Positions 22,430 to 33,639 of a stretch of 64,000 nt of DNA are shown here, piece after piece. The notes beneath the pieces were generated by a model that saw only the letters and a list, made by a program, of their open reading frames with translations, was not told the origin of the DNA and ran no database searches. Each line of letters starts with the position of its first letter. Positions within the stretch are counted from its first letter, which is position 1. The DNA is from Malania oleifera (lineage: Eukaryota > Streptophyta > Magnoliopsida > Santalales > Ximeniaceae): positions 15,469,936 through 15,533,935 of the forward strand of contig NC_080422.1 in the NCBI RefSeq assembly GCF_029873635.1, read 5' to 3'. The position numbers and the translations under genes were made by a program.

Positions 22430-23870
22430 TCTCTAACAAAATGACAATCCAATTATATATATTTTGTTCTTTCATTAAAAACTACACTTGAGGCAATATG
22501 CATGGTTGACTTGCTATCACAAAACAATTTAATCAGCCTTGGGACTTCCGTAAACAAATTCTTAAAAAATTGAACTAGCCATACTATCTCTTTTGTTGTC
22601 TTAGCCTAGTTGTATACTATGCTTTTGTAAATGATAGGGCTATTATGGGTTGTTTCTTGGATCGCCAAGTTAGAGGAGCACTTCCAAGAAGTGTCACAAA
22701 TCCCATGACAAGCCCCTTGTGGTGGGGCAAGTAGCCTATTTGGTATCACGATACACCTTTAAAGTAAGGCCATTGTCTTTAGGATAGAAGAGTCCCCGGC
22801 TTGGTGACTTATATATCGAACAAGCTACTTTGCCACATCCATATGTGGCTTCCTAGGATCCTTTAAAAATTGGTTGAGCAAATGAACTCCATACGATAGA
22901 TCTAGCTTGGTGAGAGTTAACTGCAAGAGTCTCCCAATCAATCATCTGTAGGCCCATGGATTCTCTATGTGTTTGCCAATTTCTGCTAAGAGCCTATTCT
23001 GTTGTGGAATAGGTGTTTTTGTGATCTTGGCATCTTCAAACCCAATTTTTTCTATAATAAACTTGGCATACTTGTGTTGACTGAAATGGATCCTCTTTTT
23101 GGGTCTCTTAATCTCCAAACCAAGAAAATAGCTTAATGAGCCTAAGTCTTTGATTTGAAAGCACCCTTGAAGACACTTCTTGAATTGAACACGTTTTACA
23201 TTATCATTATTAACTATGATGAGATCAGTGATGCATACAAGTACCACCATTTTACTTTCTTCTTTTGACATAGTGAAAAGAGAATTGTCTGAAACAGTTC
23301 ACTGAAATCTATACGTAAAGCTTTCGAGAACTTACCAAACAATTGCCTTGAGGCCTATTTTAGGCCATACAAGGACTTATGTAGTTTGCATACCATTCCA
23401 TTTTCTCTATTAAATAGACCTTGTAGTACCTTCATGAAAACTTCCTCATCCAAATCTCCATTAAGAAAAGCATTGTTAACATCAAGTTAATGCAACTCCT
23501 AACCTTTAATGGCAGCAGCTGCAATAAGGTTGTCACAAAATTCGCTATTAGTGCAAACATCTAGTTGTAATCAAGGCCTACAACTTGGCTAGCCTTTTCT
23601 CACTAGCCTAGCCTTATATCTTTCCACTGTACCATTAGGATTATGCTTTACCTAAAGAACCATTTTGATCCAATGGCCCTTTTTCCTTTGGACAACTATA
23701 CAAGACTCCAAGTATTATTTTCAATTAAGGCCTTTAGCTACTTGTCCATTGCCTCTTGCTATTTTGGGTTTTGTGTTGCTTCTTTATAGTTATTGGGCTA
23801 TATTTTGATAGTTTTCTTTTCTGCAATGTTAGTGGAAATTCTTGTAGAAACAGAAATATTACAAAAATGA
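22430..23870 (-). pseudogene. copia reverse transcriptase and RNase H region (element B)
   Basis: The minus strand at 23271-22942 carries VCITDLIIVNNDN (the YVDD-type active-site region in altered form), CFQIKDLGSLSYFLGLEIKR and FSQHKYAKFIIEKIGF, all classic copia RT C-terminal motifs. Upstream fragments run to about 23870, and RNase H continues to the solo LTR boundary. Fossil. Confidence 0.8.
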
Positions 23871-25100
23871 TTTACTAGGAACCTTACCATCAATACCTTG
23901 AGGTCTAATTATAGAAGAGGCTTGGTTTAGGGTGGGATGTGTTCTTTCTTGGAGTAATCAAGACATAATACTCTAGGCGTCTAGGTGGTCTTCTTTCCTT
24001 TATTGGCCTTGTCACATGTCTACTATCTTGTCTATGATTGCGAATTTCTTCTTGAAAGTCTTTGATTGTCTCATGTTCAACCACTAATTCCACTTCTCAT
24101 TCAATTTCTTCTCCTTATAAAGTGCCTTTAGTTTCTTGATCTTCTTGTCATTAGAATATTCTTCATTAATTCCAATTTTTCCATTAGGTACTCCAATCGG
24201 ATTTTAAGTGTTGGTGACTTTTTCATGTTTTTATTTTGAAATAGAAACAAGTCCTTATAAAATATCACATCTCTTGACTCCAAAAATTGACATCACCTTA
24301 ACCTTGATGTAAACTTGTCAAATGGGCCTCAGCTTACTAAATACATAGACATCCGAAGACACGCAAATGCTTATATTGATGTCTTATCTTTAATTAAAAT
24401 TTCACATAGAGACTTTCCTCCTAATTTTGGGGTTGGCAAAAGATTAATTAAATGAACTGCTATAATGACACATTCTCCCATATATCACAAGGGAATAAGG
24501 GATTGAAACCATAGAATGCAGGGCTCCTCAAGCAAATGCTTATGTTTCCTTCCATAACACCATTTGTTACAGTGTACGTGAATAAGAGGATTGGTGAAGC
24601 ACCCCTTGATCTGTCACAAATTTCTTAAAATTCCCTACCACAAACTTTGGGCCATTATCAGATTTAACTTTCTTGATCTACACATCGAACTAAATTTTGA
24701 TTTTTTTAAAAAAATCTTCAAACAAATTTGGAGCTTCTGCCTTAGATTTCATCATGTATATTCAAGTGCTCCTCGAACAATCATCAACAATTATGAGGAA
24801 ATATGATTATCCATTTAGTATCTTAACGCCATAAGGTCCCTATGTATCAAGATGGACTAACTCAAAAATATTGTCAGATTTATTTATTTCTAGTAGGTAA
24901 AACACTTTGACATTGTCTCACTCAATGACATGCACACATGGTCTTTATTGTCTAACAATATTAAATTTCTAAAAACAGACTTTATTCTTGAAATTGGAAT
25001 ATGCCCCAAACTTTGGTGCAATATCTTTGTCCTTACAATTGTTCTATTAGCATTGACTCAAATCCTTCCTCCTTGATTAAAGTAGTAAGGATCCCCCTAA
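23871..25100 (-). pseudogene. copia integrase region (element B)
   Basis: Decayed minus-strand sequence between RT and gag, with recognisable copia integrase patches around 24600-24860. The part joining integrase to RT includes the KERRPPRRLEYYVL patch near 24010-23960. No long frame survives. Confidence 0.55.
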
Positions 25101-25439
25101 ATCTCGATTGCTCTAGTCACCCTCTTAGTGATAAGGTCCTATATGACAAAGCCATTAGGGAGGAGTTCTCTTGTTAGCTTATCGATAGAAACTAATTACA
25201 CTTGAACTCTGACAAATATAAAGCATTTTTTAGAGCAATATTGGAACCCATTTCGGCCTTCCCAGTCAATTTTACTTTTGCACCTCCTCCATTAGGTAAT
25301 GACACTCTAACGAGTTTTTCTAGCCTCGCATTATCTTTGAACAATGTTGCATCCTATATGTCACATCCGATATTATATGATCGGATGCACAACTATACAA
25401 AATCCACTCTACAAATTTTTCTCTCATTTTAGCATTACC

Positions 25440-26402
25440 GACAAAGTCATGGTTGGTGCAGATTGTTTCTCCCTTGCCAGCAAAATCATTAGTTGATCAT
25501 ATCACTCCTAATGCAAGTTTTTGTCCGTAATTTGGTTCCTTCTCCTTTGTCTCTAAAATAGTTGTGGGTTGCGGGTTTCCCTTTCTTCTTGCCTTTCCAA
25601 TTTGTTGGATAACCAATTATTTCAAAGCAATTATCCTCGGTGTGGTCAATTTTCTTGCAAAGGTTACACCTTGACTTTCTGTTTTGATCTTTTCCTCTAA
25701 ACCATCGGTATTCACTTTGAATGCTATTAATTCTGCAACATGTCTCCTGATTGTCACCTCCTCTGAGGTCAACAGTGGATAAGCATTTGATAGGTTGGAC
25801 CTAATAACTCCATAAACATCGTTCAAGCCTATGATAAATTGGTGGAGCATTTCCTCCTTTTCTTTCGTTGCTACACCACAAGTGCATCCAATACATCTTG
25901 TCTTATGTGGCTTTAGAAAACCACTCAGCTGTTCCCATAAGTCCTTCTGTAGCATAATATGCTGAGATAGTGATATCTCCTTGGCACATATTTTCTATTT
26001 CATGTTTAACCTCTTGAATTTGAATCCTAGGGCCACTTCCTTGTGAGAACCACTCCTCAAGCACCTTCCACATGCCACTTGTTGCATCATGATAAACTAT
26101 GCTATCATGCAACTCTTCATGCAAGGAGTTTATGATCCAAGACATTACAATCGAAGTTGCAGGTGATCCAATCTTCTTCTTCCAAATCACCTATTGGGGG
26201 TTTCAGAAATCTTATGTCCAATTACACCATCTTATGCTTAGACATTAAGATTAACGCTTTTCTCCAAGTTAAGTAGTTCATCCCCTTCAACAAGTGTGTG
26301 ACCAGTTGGTCACTTGGCCTATCAGAGCTATTCGACTGGTAGTGTGGTGGCTTCTCGATCTTGCACAATGCCCCTTGGGTGATTTTCGTTACTTCTGCCA
26401 TC
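25440..26402 (-). pseudogene. copia gag region (element B)
   Basis: A start-like [16 protein letters not shown] lies at 26402. A UBN2/gag core follows (VMSWIINSLHEELHDSIVY and KVLEEWFSQGSGPRIQIQEV, then GLNDVYGVIRSNL). A CCHC-type patch lies near 25660-25610. The order and motifs are those of plant copia gag. Confidence 0.8.
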
Positions 26403-26463
26403 TAGTTTTCTTGATCAACCTACTCATGAAAATCTATTTAGGCATATAGTGGCTTTAATTTTC

Positions 26464-26658
26464 TATGTCTTACGTAAAGTTGCCAAAGTACGATTAACCA
26501 CTGGATTAGAAATCACTACTTATATACTTGATATTGACCAAAATTCACGAAAGCATTTTGTAGTCTTAGTAAGAGGGGGAAGGGTTAAGGATTTACCTGG
26601 CGTGAGATATCACATTGTTCAAGGAACCTTATATGCTGTCGGAGTTAAGGATCGAGCA
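26464..26658 (+). pseudogene. rps12: Fragment of plastid rps12 (ribosomal protein S12) in the leader of copia B
   Basis: The + strand encodes [16 protein letters not shown] and later [20 protein letters not shown], then [11 protein letters not shown]. This matches plastid S12 from about residue 48 to 111, within the 3' exon of the trans-spliced gene; the mitochondrial S12 sequence differs. Several residues are changed (for example [10 protein letters not shown] where plastids have TAYIPGIGHN). Both ends of the coding sequence are missing, so it cannot make S12. The piece sits between the primer-binding site of copia B (26667-26678) and its gag start (26402), antisense to the element. Either plastid DNA inserted into the nuclear copy or the element carries it as part of its leader. 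Identification is strong. Confidence 0.9.
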
Positions 26659-26666
26659 ATCAACCT

Positions 26667-26678
26667 GCTCTGATACCA
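26667..26678 (-). other. Primer-binding site of copia B
   Basis: GCTCTGATACCA is the exact complement of the common plant PBS TGGTATCAGAGC (initiator tRNA-Met). It lies directly left of the right LTR, proving the minus orientation of element B. Confidence 0.9.
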
Positions 26679-26905
26679 TAACAAATTGTCTGAATTGTTT
26701 AACTATTTGTTCTCTCATTTTAGAAATGACACAAATATTTATACGAAAGAAGAAAAAAAAAAGGGATTGACTACATGAATCATGGGATTGACTAGAATTA
26801 TAGATTGATCATATGAATCATGTGATTGACTACATGAATTATACGATTGACTAGATTTTACATGAATTAGTCAATCCTGTACGAATGAATAGGAATATCC
26901 GATTC
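26679..26905 (-). repeat. Right (5') LTR of copia B
   Basis: The LTR starts (forward) TAACAAATTGTC beside the PBS and shares the ATTTATAC and repeated TGGGATTGACTA blocks with the left LTR. Its outer edge near 26905 is approximate. Confidence 0.65.
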
Positions 26906-28904
26906 TAAAACTATACTCGACATGTGCATAGTTGCTGGTTAGCATTGTGAAAGTCTCAAGGGAATGGTGAATCCCTTAATCATGGCCTCATGACAACTTT
27001 CACTTAGATTAGTTCAAAGGCACATATGATTGTACCTTGCAACACAACAATTGTCTAACCTATGAGTCATGGATCAAGCTAGAGAAGTTTTAAAACTTTC
27101 TCAAACAATTTTTTATGGCAATATGCAAAAGTTCTTGTTATTCTCACACCAATCCAATAGCATTAGAATATATACATTTTCATGCTAAAAAAAATAGAAA
27201 TAATGATTTCTTGTGTATTCAATAATCATACTATTGTATGATAATTTACCTAGGAATGACAACTCCTCTCTAGACAATTATTATTCCATTTAGCGAACCA
27301 AGACTTAACTTCTATAATTTATTCTCAATTCTTCATTTTAAAAATATCATTTTAATAGCCCTCACCCTAAAGGCAAGTCCAGCAATGTTTTGTTTTTTCT
27401 TTTATTTTTACATTTTCAAACCATTTATTTAGGGTTTTCAACTCTTTTCTCTTTTTTCCAAATTTGTCAAAATCTCAATTGCTTTTTAAAATAACACTTT
27501 CATCTTCTTCTTCTTTTTTCTCCTCACTTTCTACACAAAAAACTAAATTTTCTATATAAAAAAACGAGTCATTTTATGTCTTGACTTATCCTATTTTTCA
27601 TTAAAAGTGTCAAATTGATCTTTATGTTGGCTCCATTTCCATCAACAAATTGCAAAGAAAAAATACTTATTGATTTCTTCAAGAAAGGAATTCTGTTTCT
27701 TTGATGTAAAATTCTAAAAATATTCCAAATTTATTCCCTTGAAAATGATCTATTTTCTTCATTAAAAAAAAATATCAAATTTAACAACCAAAAATTGATT
27801 ATTCCTCAATTTAAAATCTCAAAAAATTCTCAAATTTGATTGTTTACTTTTAAAGATTCAAAATCTCTTAAAAATGATTTTCCTTCTTAATAATTTTTTC
27901 TAACGAAAATTCTTTTGAAAATCCTAAAATTGGTTAAAATCACATTTTTCTTTACTTTTAACTAAAGACAATCCCAAAAAAAAATATGAAACTCCCTGAC
28001 ATTTTCTTTTGGAAAAATTTATGATTTGAAATATATTTTTGTGTACTTGAGTTTCACATGCTCATCTACCTTGAAGCTTGTGAGAGTTATATACCTTACG
28101 AAAGTATTATCTCTGACTGGTCGAGAACTTTTCCTTCTTTTTTTTCGGAAAAAGAGGGCAGCACCCCCTATCTTTAACTGGTCGAGAACTTAATGTTGTA
28201 AGCATCATAAGATCCAGTAAGTGCTCCTTGTGGTATTTGTGGGATTTCTGAGAGCAGCTTATTGGTTTATTGAAGGGAGTAGATTTTTCTATATATCATT
28301 AGTATAGAGAAATGAATAAAGTGCAGATGTTCAGGCTCGACCGGGTGCAATGGGGAGAAATAGTTTGTTTCAAATAGTAGTCAACTTCCTAGAGTTATCA
28401 ATGGTTTATATAAACTGGATAAGATGGATACGGCTTATATGAGATATATTTAGTTAGTTAAGAAAAAAATATATCTTGTATGCCAAGCACGCTTATATCA
28501 TCATTTTTTTTTTTTTCTTTTTGATGAGTAAGACTTTGGGCAATTGAGGCCTTTGGATACTTACCTCCTTATGAGACCCAAAGTGAATTGATTTTTATGA
28601 GGAGCATAATTACTAATGATATTTATTATCTCTGGACCTAAGATAATTTTGATTTTTATGATTCCATCTATTCTTACAATATCGGACGCTATCTTTTAGG
28701 TCTTTATCTACAATCATTTCTATCTCATTCTTTAATTTTCTTTTCTTGTATACCAAAGTCAAATCTTGATTTTTCAATTTCTTTTTCTCCCTTGCTCAGT
28801 TTCTTTAAGGCTTGTATTAATTTTCTTCTAATCATTGATTAACTATTGTCAAGATTTTACCTATAAGTGTCCTTATATTCCAAATTGCTAATTTAATCCT
28901 AATC
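26906..28904. other. AT-rich non-coding region
   Basis: Up to about 27100 may be remains of an older LTR (see the palindrome at 27076-27094). From 27300 to 28000 the sequence is very AT-rich with many TTTTCAAAATT-like runs and no coding signal. Two similar blocks with TGGTCGAGAACTT (about 28118 and 28179) form a short duplication. No gene seen. Confidence 0.5.
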
Positions 28905-29268
28905 GTCTGAATTAGACCTGGCAAAATGGATAAAAATCCGTTAATCCGAACCGCATCCGACCCATTTTAGCCAACTTATAATTATCCGTTTGTTAAACGA
29001 GTCGAATATGGTTTTTCATTTTCATATCCGCCCCCTTAGCGGGTCGGGTCGGGTTTATCCGGCAGATATCCGCCAACCCGCTTACAAAATTAACAAAGGA
29101 AAGCCCAACAAGCTACAGCCCAAACCCTTTAACCCAGCCATCCCAGTAAGCCCACTGCCCAAATGCCCACACGGCCCACTACCCACACGCCCCACTCAGC
29201 GCCTCACTACTTCAACCCTTCCCACTCCCAAGTCCTAATCCAGCCTGATAGCCCCTATTCAATTCGAG

Positions 29269-29533
29269 CCCTAGCTGCCTTTTAGCCTCTGCCAGTCAAG
29301 CTGCTGCGCTGCCCTCTTCGATTCTTCAGGTGACGAGCTGTGAGCATCTCTGTTCAGACTTCAGATAGCCAACACGAGAGGAGAGAGTGAGAGACGGAGA
29401 CCCTAGCTGCCTCTTAGCCTCTTCCAGTCAACCTGCTATGCTGCCCTCTTCAATTCTTCAGCGTGATGAGCTGTGAGCATCTCTGTTCAGACTTCAGAGA
29501 GCCAACACGAGAGGAGAGAGTGAGAGACGGAGA
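29269..29533. repeat. 132-bp tandem duplication inside the hAT element
   Basis: Two copies start at CTAGCTGCC (29271 and 29403) and end at GAGACGGAGACCC. They differ at about ten positions by eye. The unit is CT/GA-rich and resembles a plant 5' UTR, so it may be captured host sequence. Confidence 0.85.
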
Positions 29534-30075
29534 CCCTTCGCCTTCGGCCTTCAGTTATAGCCTTCGTGAGTTCGTCGTGAACCATTCAAGCTTCGAACCA
29601 GCAGGAGCTTTTGCTATAGAAACAGAATACCCTTCGGCCTTCATAAGTATTCTTCTTCAGTTCTTCTTCTTCAGTTCTTCTATAGATCTAAAAAATCTAT
29701 CATTCGGTTCTGGCACGACATCAATATGTTCATGCTTCAGATATCTTCTGTTTCAATAAAAAATTTAACATCCTTTTTTGTATTACATGGTGAGTTTGGA
29801 ATTGCAGAGTTCGTCTTAGACTCTTAGGTTTGGTGTGCAATTGATGCAATATATTGTATTTGGCGAGTGTTCTAATGAGTGAACTTTGTGGTTTATTGCC
29901 TTATGCCTGCTTACTGAGGAAAGTGAAAAATGAATTCAGATTATAGATTTTTTTTTCGTAAACTATTTGCTACCCAGGAAAGCAAAATCATCCACTCTAG
30001 GCTATTGTAGGCCTAGTTCTCTTTAGGTGTATTTGTTTGGCAAGATTGGACTGGTGTATAGATTGGACAAAAAAA

Positions 30076-30187
30076 AAATTATTAATAAAATTATATTTGA
30101 ATTATTATGACAAAAAATAAATTATTAATAAAATTATATTTGAATTATTATGACAAAAAATAAATTATTAATAAAATTATATTTGAG
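30076..30187. repeat. 43-bp tandem repeat inside the hAT element
   Basis: About 2.6 copies of an AT-rich 43-bp unit beginning ATTATTAATAAAATTATA (30078, 30121, 30164), virtually identical to each other. Confidence 0.9.
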
Positions 30188-30350
30188 AATGGCTGATTAT
30201 CCGCCCATCCGCCATGAATTATCCAACCCGAAACCGGCTAATCCGCCACTTAAATGAGTCAAATATGGATTATGATTTTTTCACCCGATAATCCACCTTA
30301 TCCGCCACGGATAAACCGACCCGATCCGCTTTGCCAGGTCTAGTCTGAAT

Positions 30351-31204
30351 TAACTTCTTTATCTACCCACATCCAATGCAAAAATCATTGCATATTTGAC
30401 ACCGTCCCTAGATGCTGACACAGCACATCACTTCAAGATAGTGACCTAGCCTACCCTAACCTATTTTTCACTAGGGGTATAAGTGCAACATGTCATTCCT
30501 AGGGGAAGCCCAACAAATAATCAAATTCATATCAGCTACACTGATTATGAGGTACACAATGCAATCCTACTCTCTTGCGAGACCAACTGTAGGTGAAAAT
30601 TTAGGATAGTATGTACATCACAAGTTGAGTTAGCTCATTCCACAATTATAATTTTGCTTTTTAAATAAGCGACTTCTTTTTTCTATTACCCTAATTGATC
30701 ATGGTTGCATGGACACTGTTAATTGTGCACTTTCTTGATCTTGGTAACTTGAATTTGCCCATTGACACAATCATTTTGTGTTCCTGCCTTATGTTGGTCG
30801 CCTGAATTTTGCTATTCATTTGAATGGCAGTATAGAAATTAGAAATTAGCAAATGATGGAAATAGGCAACTGTCTGATTAGTGATCATACATGAAAAAGA
30901 ATAAATAAAGGACTTGTCAAAAAGAACTCATAGATCATCCAGAAATAAGCATCCCACATACCTTCACGAGGGAAAACTGAAAATGGAAATTCATAGCATA
31001 ATTCGGTATATTCTCTCTAATAATCAGGAGATTCGGACGTCAGATCGGACCATCTGCACAGCATAAAACAACTTTAACAGCAAAATCAATTCAAAAGGCA
31101 AAGTAGCCCATTAGTTCTATAATTTATTTTACCAGATCATGCAATTACAGAACTAATAACTCTTTTAAAGTAAAACTTCAATGACCTATTTTTTCAGGTT
31201 GCAT
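30351..31204. other. Non-coding region between hAT element and MED32 pseudogene
   Basis: No ORF with homology, no repeat and no RNA gene seen. Confidence 0.5.
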
Positions 31205-31647
31205 AACTATTGAGCCATCTTTAGAGAATCTGGCATCAGGAGCAAATGCTGGGATGTGTTGAACCAACAGCAGCTCCAGAACCATGCTGCAGCCTAGTCA
31301 GAAACCAATTGAGAGAGTCACTGATCATTCTGATGGCACAAAACTGATGGGTGGAATACCCATTGTGGTAGACTGCCATTGCCTTTAAGCCATTAATCAA
31401 TTGCCTCATCCAGAAGGCACTCAGATCCTAACCTTTGTTTTACAAATTCCAAAACTCCTCCACTTGTTCACAAGCCACTCTGAGCAATTCCTGCCACTGC
31501 TTGAAGTTTTCTAGGGCAGGGGCAGCATCAGTTGCTGCTATTTTCTGGCCACCAGCTGTCTCCCTGGTTTTGGGCACACCAGCTGCTGCAGCTTGGAACT
31601 CCAGAATACTAATATGCATTGTTTAGAGAATCTACTATATTGTCCAT
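31205..31647 (-). pseudogene. MED32: Broken copy of Mediator subunit 32 (MED32)
   Basis: The minus strand starts at ATG 31647-31645 with MDNIVDSLNNAY, the conserved N-terminus of plant MED32, and then hits a stop. In shifted frames it continues with ETAGGQKIAATDAAPALENF, KQWQELLRVACEQVEEF, QRLGSECLLDEA, IPPISFVPSE, LGCSMVLELLLVQHIP and DARFSKDGS. The order matches the whole MED32 protein, which belongs to the tail module of Mediator. At least three frame changes and several in-frame stops disable it. No intron is visible, so it may be a retrocopy or a copy of an intronless gene. No poly(A) tail was found on the forward-left side. A functional copy must lie elsewhere. Confidence 0.82.
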
Positions 31648-32091
31648 TCACAGTGCCCCAACATACCAATTAAAACAACCCTTCTAATTTGCAAGGATTG
31701 GGAATGAACGAAAGAAGCAGGGTCCTTTACTAAAAGCAAAAATGCAGTTCTTCTCATCTGAAGCAATAAATCAAAATTAAGGCTTCAACTTGTGAACAGT
31801 GAAGCATGATAAGATGAATTTTCCAAATTATGTGTTGCACTTTTAGAAAAAAAAAAAAGGATGTTCGCTGGGTAATTGCTGTATTCATCTAATATACACT
31901 GCAAGTCTTAATCTCAGTAAGAAAATCAATCCCAGACAAAAATCTCAGAAATAGCTCCTATACCTCGATGATTATAATTTATGATCCTCTTCTAAACACA
32001 CATATACACCTGAGTCCCTCATAGGTAAATTCATATAAACTAAAGAAATCATTTTTTTTTTCTTCCCAGATAATTGATTCCTGTCAATCCT
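31648..32091. other. Non-coding gap
   Basis: A-rich patches only (31848-31860, 32050-32062 on the opposite strand). Nothing recognised. Confidence 0.4.
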
Positions 32092-32099
32092 ACAGCACG

Positions 32100-32816
32100 C
32101 ATGGTCTTGAATTTCCACGAAATTGTCGAAATTTCCGTCGAAATTTCCGGTTTCCATCACCCTCAAAATCGAAATGGCAATCGATTTCCGTCTTGCATAA
32201 TTTCCATCAAAATCTCCATGAATCTTCCTGAAATTTATCGAAATCTCGAAATTTCTGCGAAACTTGTCGAAATTTTAACCATACTATGAAATTTCCTTGA
32301 AATTAAAATAAGAGATTTAGGAGTGAAGTGAAATTTCTCTCTTAATTTATTTTATTTATTTTTATCGAAACAAAATATCATTACAAATGCTTTTGAAATT
32401 ATATGAAAAAATAAACTTACAGCAGCATTTTATTTAGCCATTTATGTCTAAATTATCATTATTTGTATAATAAATAATATTTAAATGATTTATAAATTTC
32501 ATTTGTATTAGTTGAATATGTATACTGTATATTATCTTACAAATATGCTTGATACACATACTGTATTACAACTTTTCCACCTCATACACACCATAGATGT
32601 ATTTAACTTGTAATATATTAGTCCTAAAACTTACTTGATTATGTTTGTTAACCATTTCTAAAGTTTCACAAAGAATTCCATGTTTTACTACCGATTTCCG
32701 TTATTTTTTCAAATTGAAATCGAAATTGAAATCGAAATCGAAATCAAAATTTCCGTCAAAATTTCCATACTTTTGGAGCTTCGAAATTTGAGTCGAAATC
32801 GAAATTTAAGACCTTG
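32100..32816. mobile_element. hAT-type MITE rich in GAAATTTC motifs
   Basis: The ends CATGGTCTTGAATTTC (left) and CAAGGTCTTAAATTTC (right, inverted) match at 14 of 16 positions. A perfect 8-bp duplication ACAGCACG flanks them (32092-32099 and 32817-32824). The 717-bp interior has many GAAATTTCCG and TCGAAATC repeats near both ends (32105-32290 and 32690-32810) and no coding capacity. The 8-bp duplication points to the hAT superfamily. Confidence 0.85.
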
Positions 32817-32824
32817 ACAGCACG

Positions 32825-33639
32825 TGGTATACAAGTTTAGGGATTTGCAAATTCAAGAATGATAGATGCGCAGAAAACCAAATCATTCACATATTTCACA
32901 TGTTTTAGAACAACTGTTTAATTAACAGTAACACATCCGTTCAAAAGCCAAAAACCTCTTAAGTTTTCAAAAGAAAACGAGCAAGGGTTCCAAACATGAT
33001 AGATTTACACTATAAAGCACTGCCTCGACTGATAAGGAAAATATTCTCATTCATGACAGGAATATTAATATCCACTCTGACCCACAAAAACAAGTCTTAA
33101 AACTATCATTTCAAATCTGGTATGTGAACAGGGAGCTTGGCCAGATGAACTAGATTCATTTTTTATAGCTTCTATGGGAAAGTCCTAAATAAGAAAGCAT
33201 AAAGACATTGCTTAATGTTGTTCCAGTGAACATTACATCTTCGTGGGTTCCACTCTATAAAAGAATACAAAGGAAACTGGTCAGCAGAATTAGTCTGATG
33301 GCATATGTAGATCATTTATGTATGAGATGCAGGACAGAACAACAACAGAGAGAGACAGAGACTTAAAAGGAAAAAAGAGAGAAAAAAAAAAAAAAGAACA
33401 AGGGAGGAGGAAGAAGAAGGAAGCAAGATAAAGAAGAAGGGAGCTGCATGAGAGAAAGGGGAAAAACCAGTTCCAAATTCAAATTATTAACCATTTCATA
33501 CACTAGAACTACCAAAGTATTTAAAGCATACAATAAACTGAAACACATAATTACAGACCCACCCCAAAATAACTAAAATTTATACAACAAAAACAAAAAC
33601 AAAAGGTCTAACTCATGCATATTGTCCAAAACCTACACA
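32825..33639. other. Non-coding region with a purine-rich tract
   Basis: A GA-rich stretch (33348-33460, AGAGAGACAGAG then AAGAAGAAGG runs) is the only notable feature. No gene found. Confidence 0.4.

Larger units (their letters stand above)
19863..26905 (-). mobile_element. Ty1/copia element B, broken, with nested solo LTR
   Basis: LTR-like repeats at about 19863-20107 and 26679-26905 share ATATTTATAC and repeated GGGATTGACTA-type blocks. The PBS complement GCTCTGATACCA (26667-26678) touches the right LTR, giving minus orientation. From right to left: leader (with a plastid rps12 piece), gag (about 26402-25600), integrase (about 25100-24200), reverse transcriptase and RNase H (about 23870-22430), polypurine tract and left LTR. 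A 2.1-kb + strand solo LTR interrupts the RNase H end. The element is a fossil with many breaks (well over ten). LTR outer edges are approximate and no site duplication was confirmed. Confidence 0.8.
28913..30342. mobile_element. Non-autonomous hAT transposon
   Basis: Perfect 13-bp terminal inverted repeats (TAGACCTGGCAAA at 28913; TTTGCCAGGTCTA ending 30342) lie inside a perfect 8-bp duplication, GTCTGAAT (28905-28912 and 30343-30350). The subterminal regions are rich in ATCCG and GACCCG motifs on both sides, typical of plant hAT ends. The 1430-bp interior has no transposase. It holds a 132-bp tandem duplication (29269-29533) and a 43-bp repeat (30076-30187). It looks structurally whole but could move only with a transposase supplied elsewhere. 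Confidence 0.93.

Noticed and set aside
30691-30888. 65-codon minus-strand ORF
   Set aside because: No recognisable homology or gene context.
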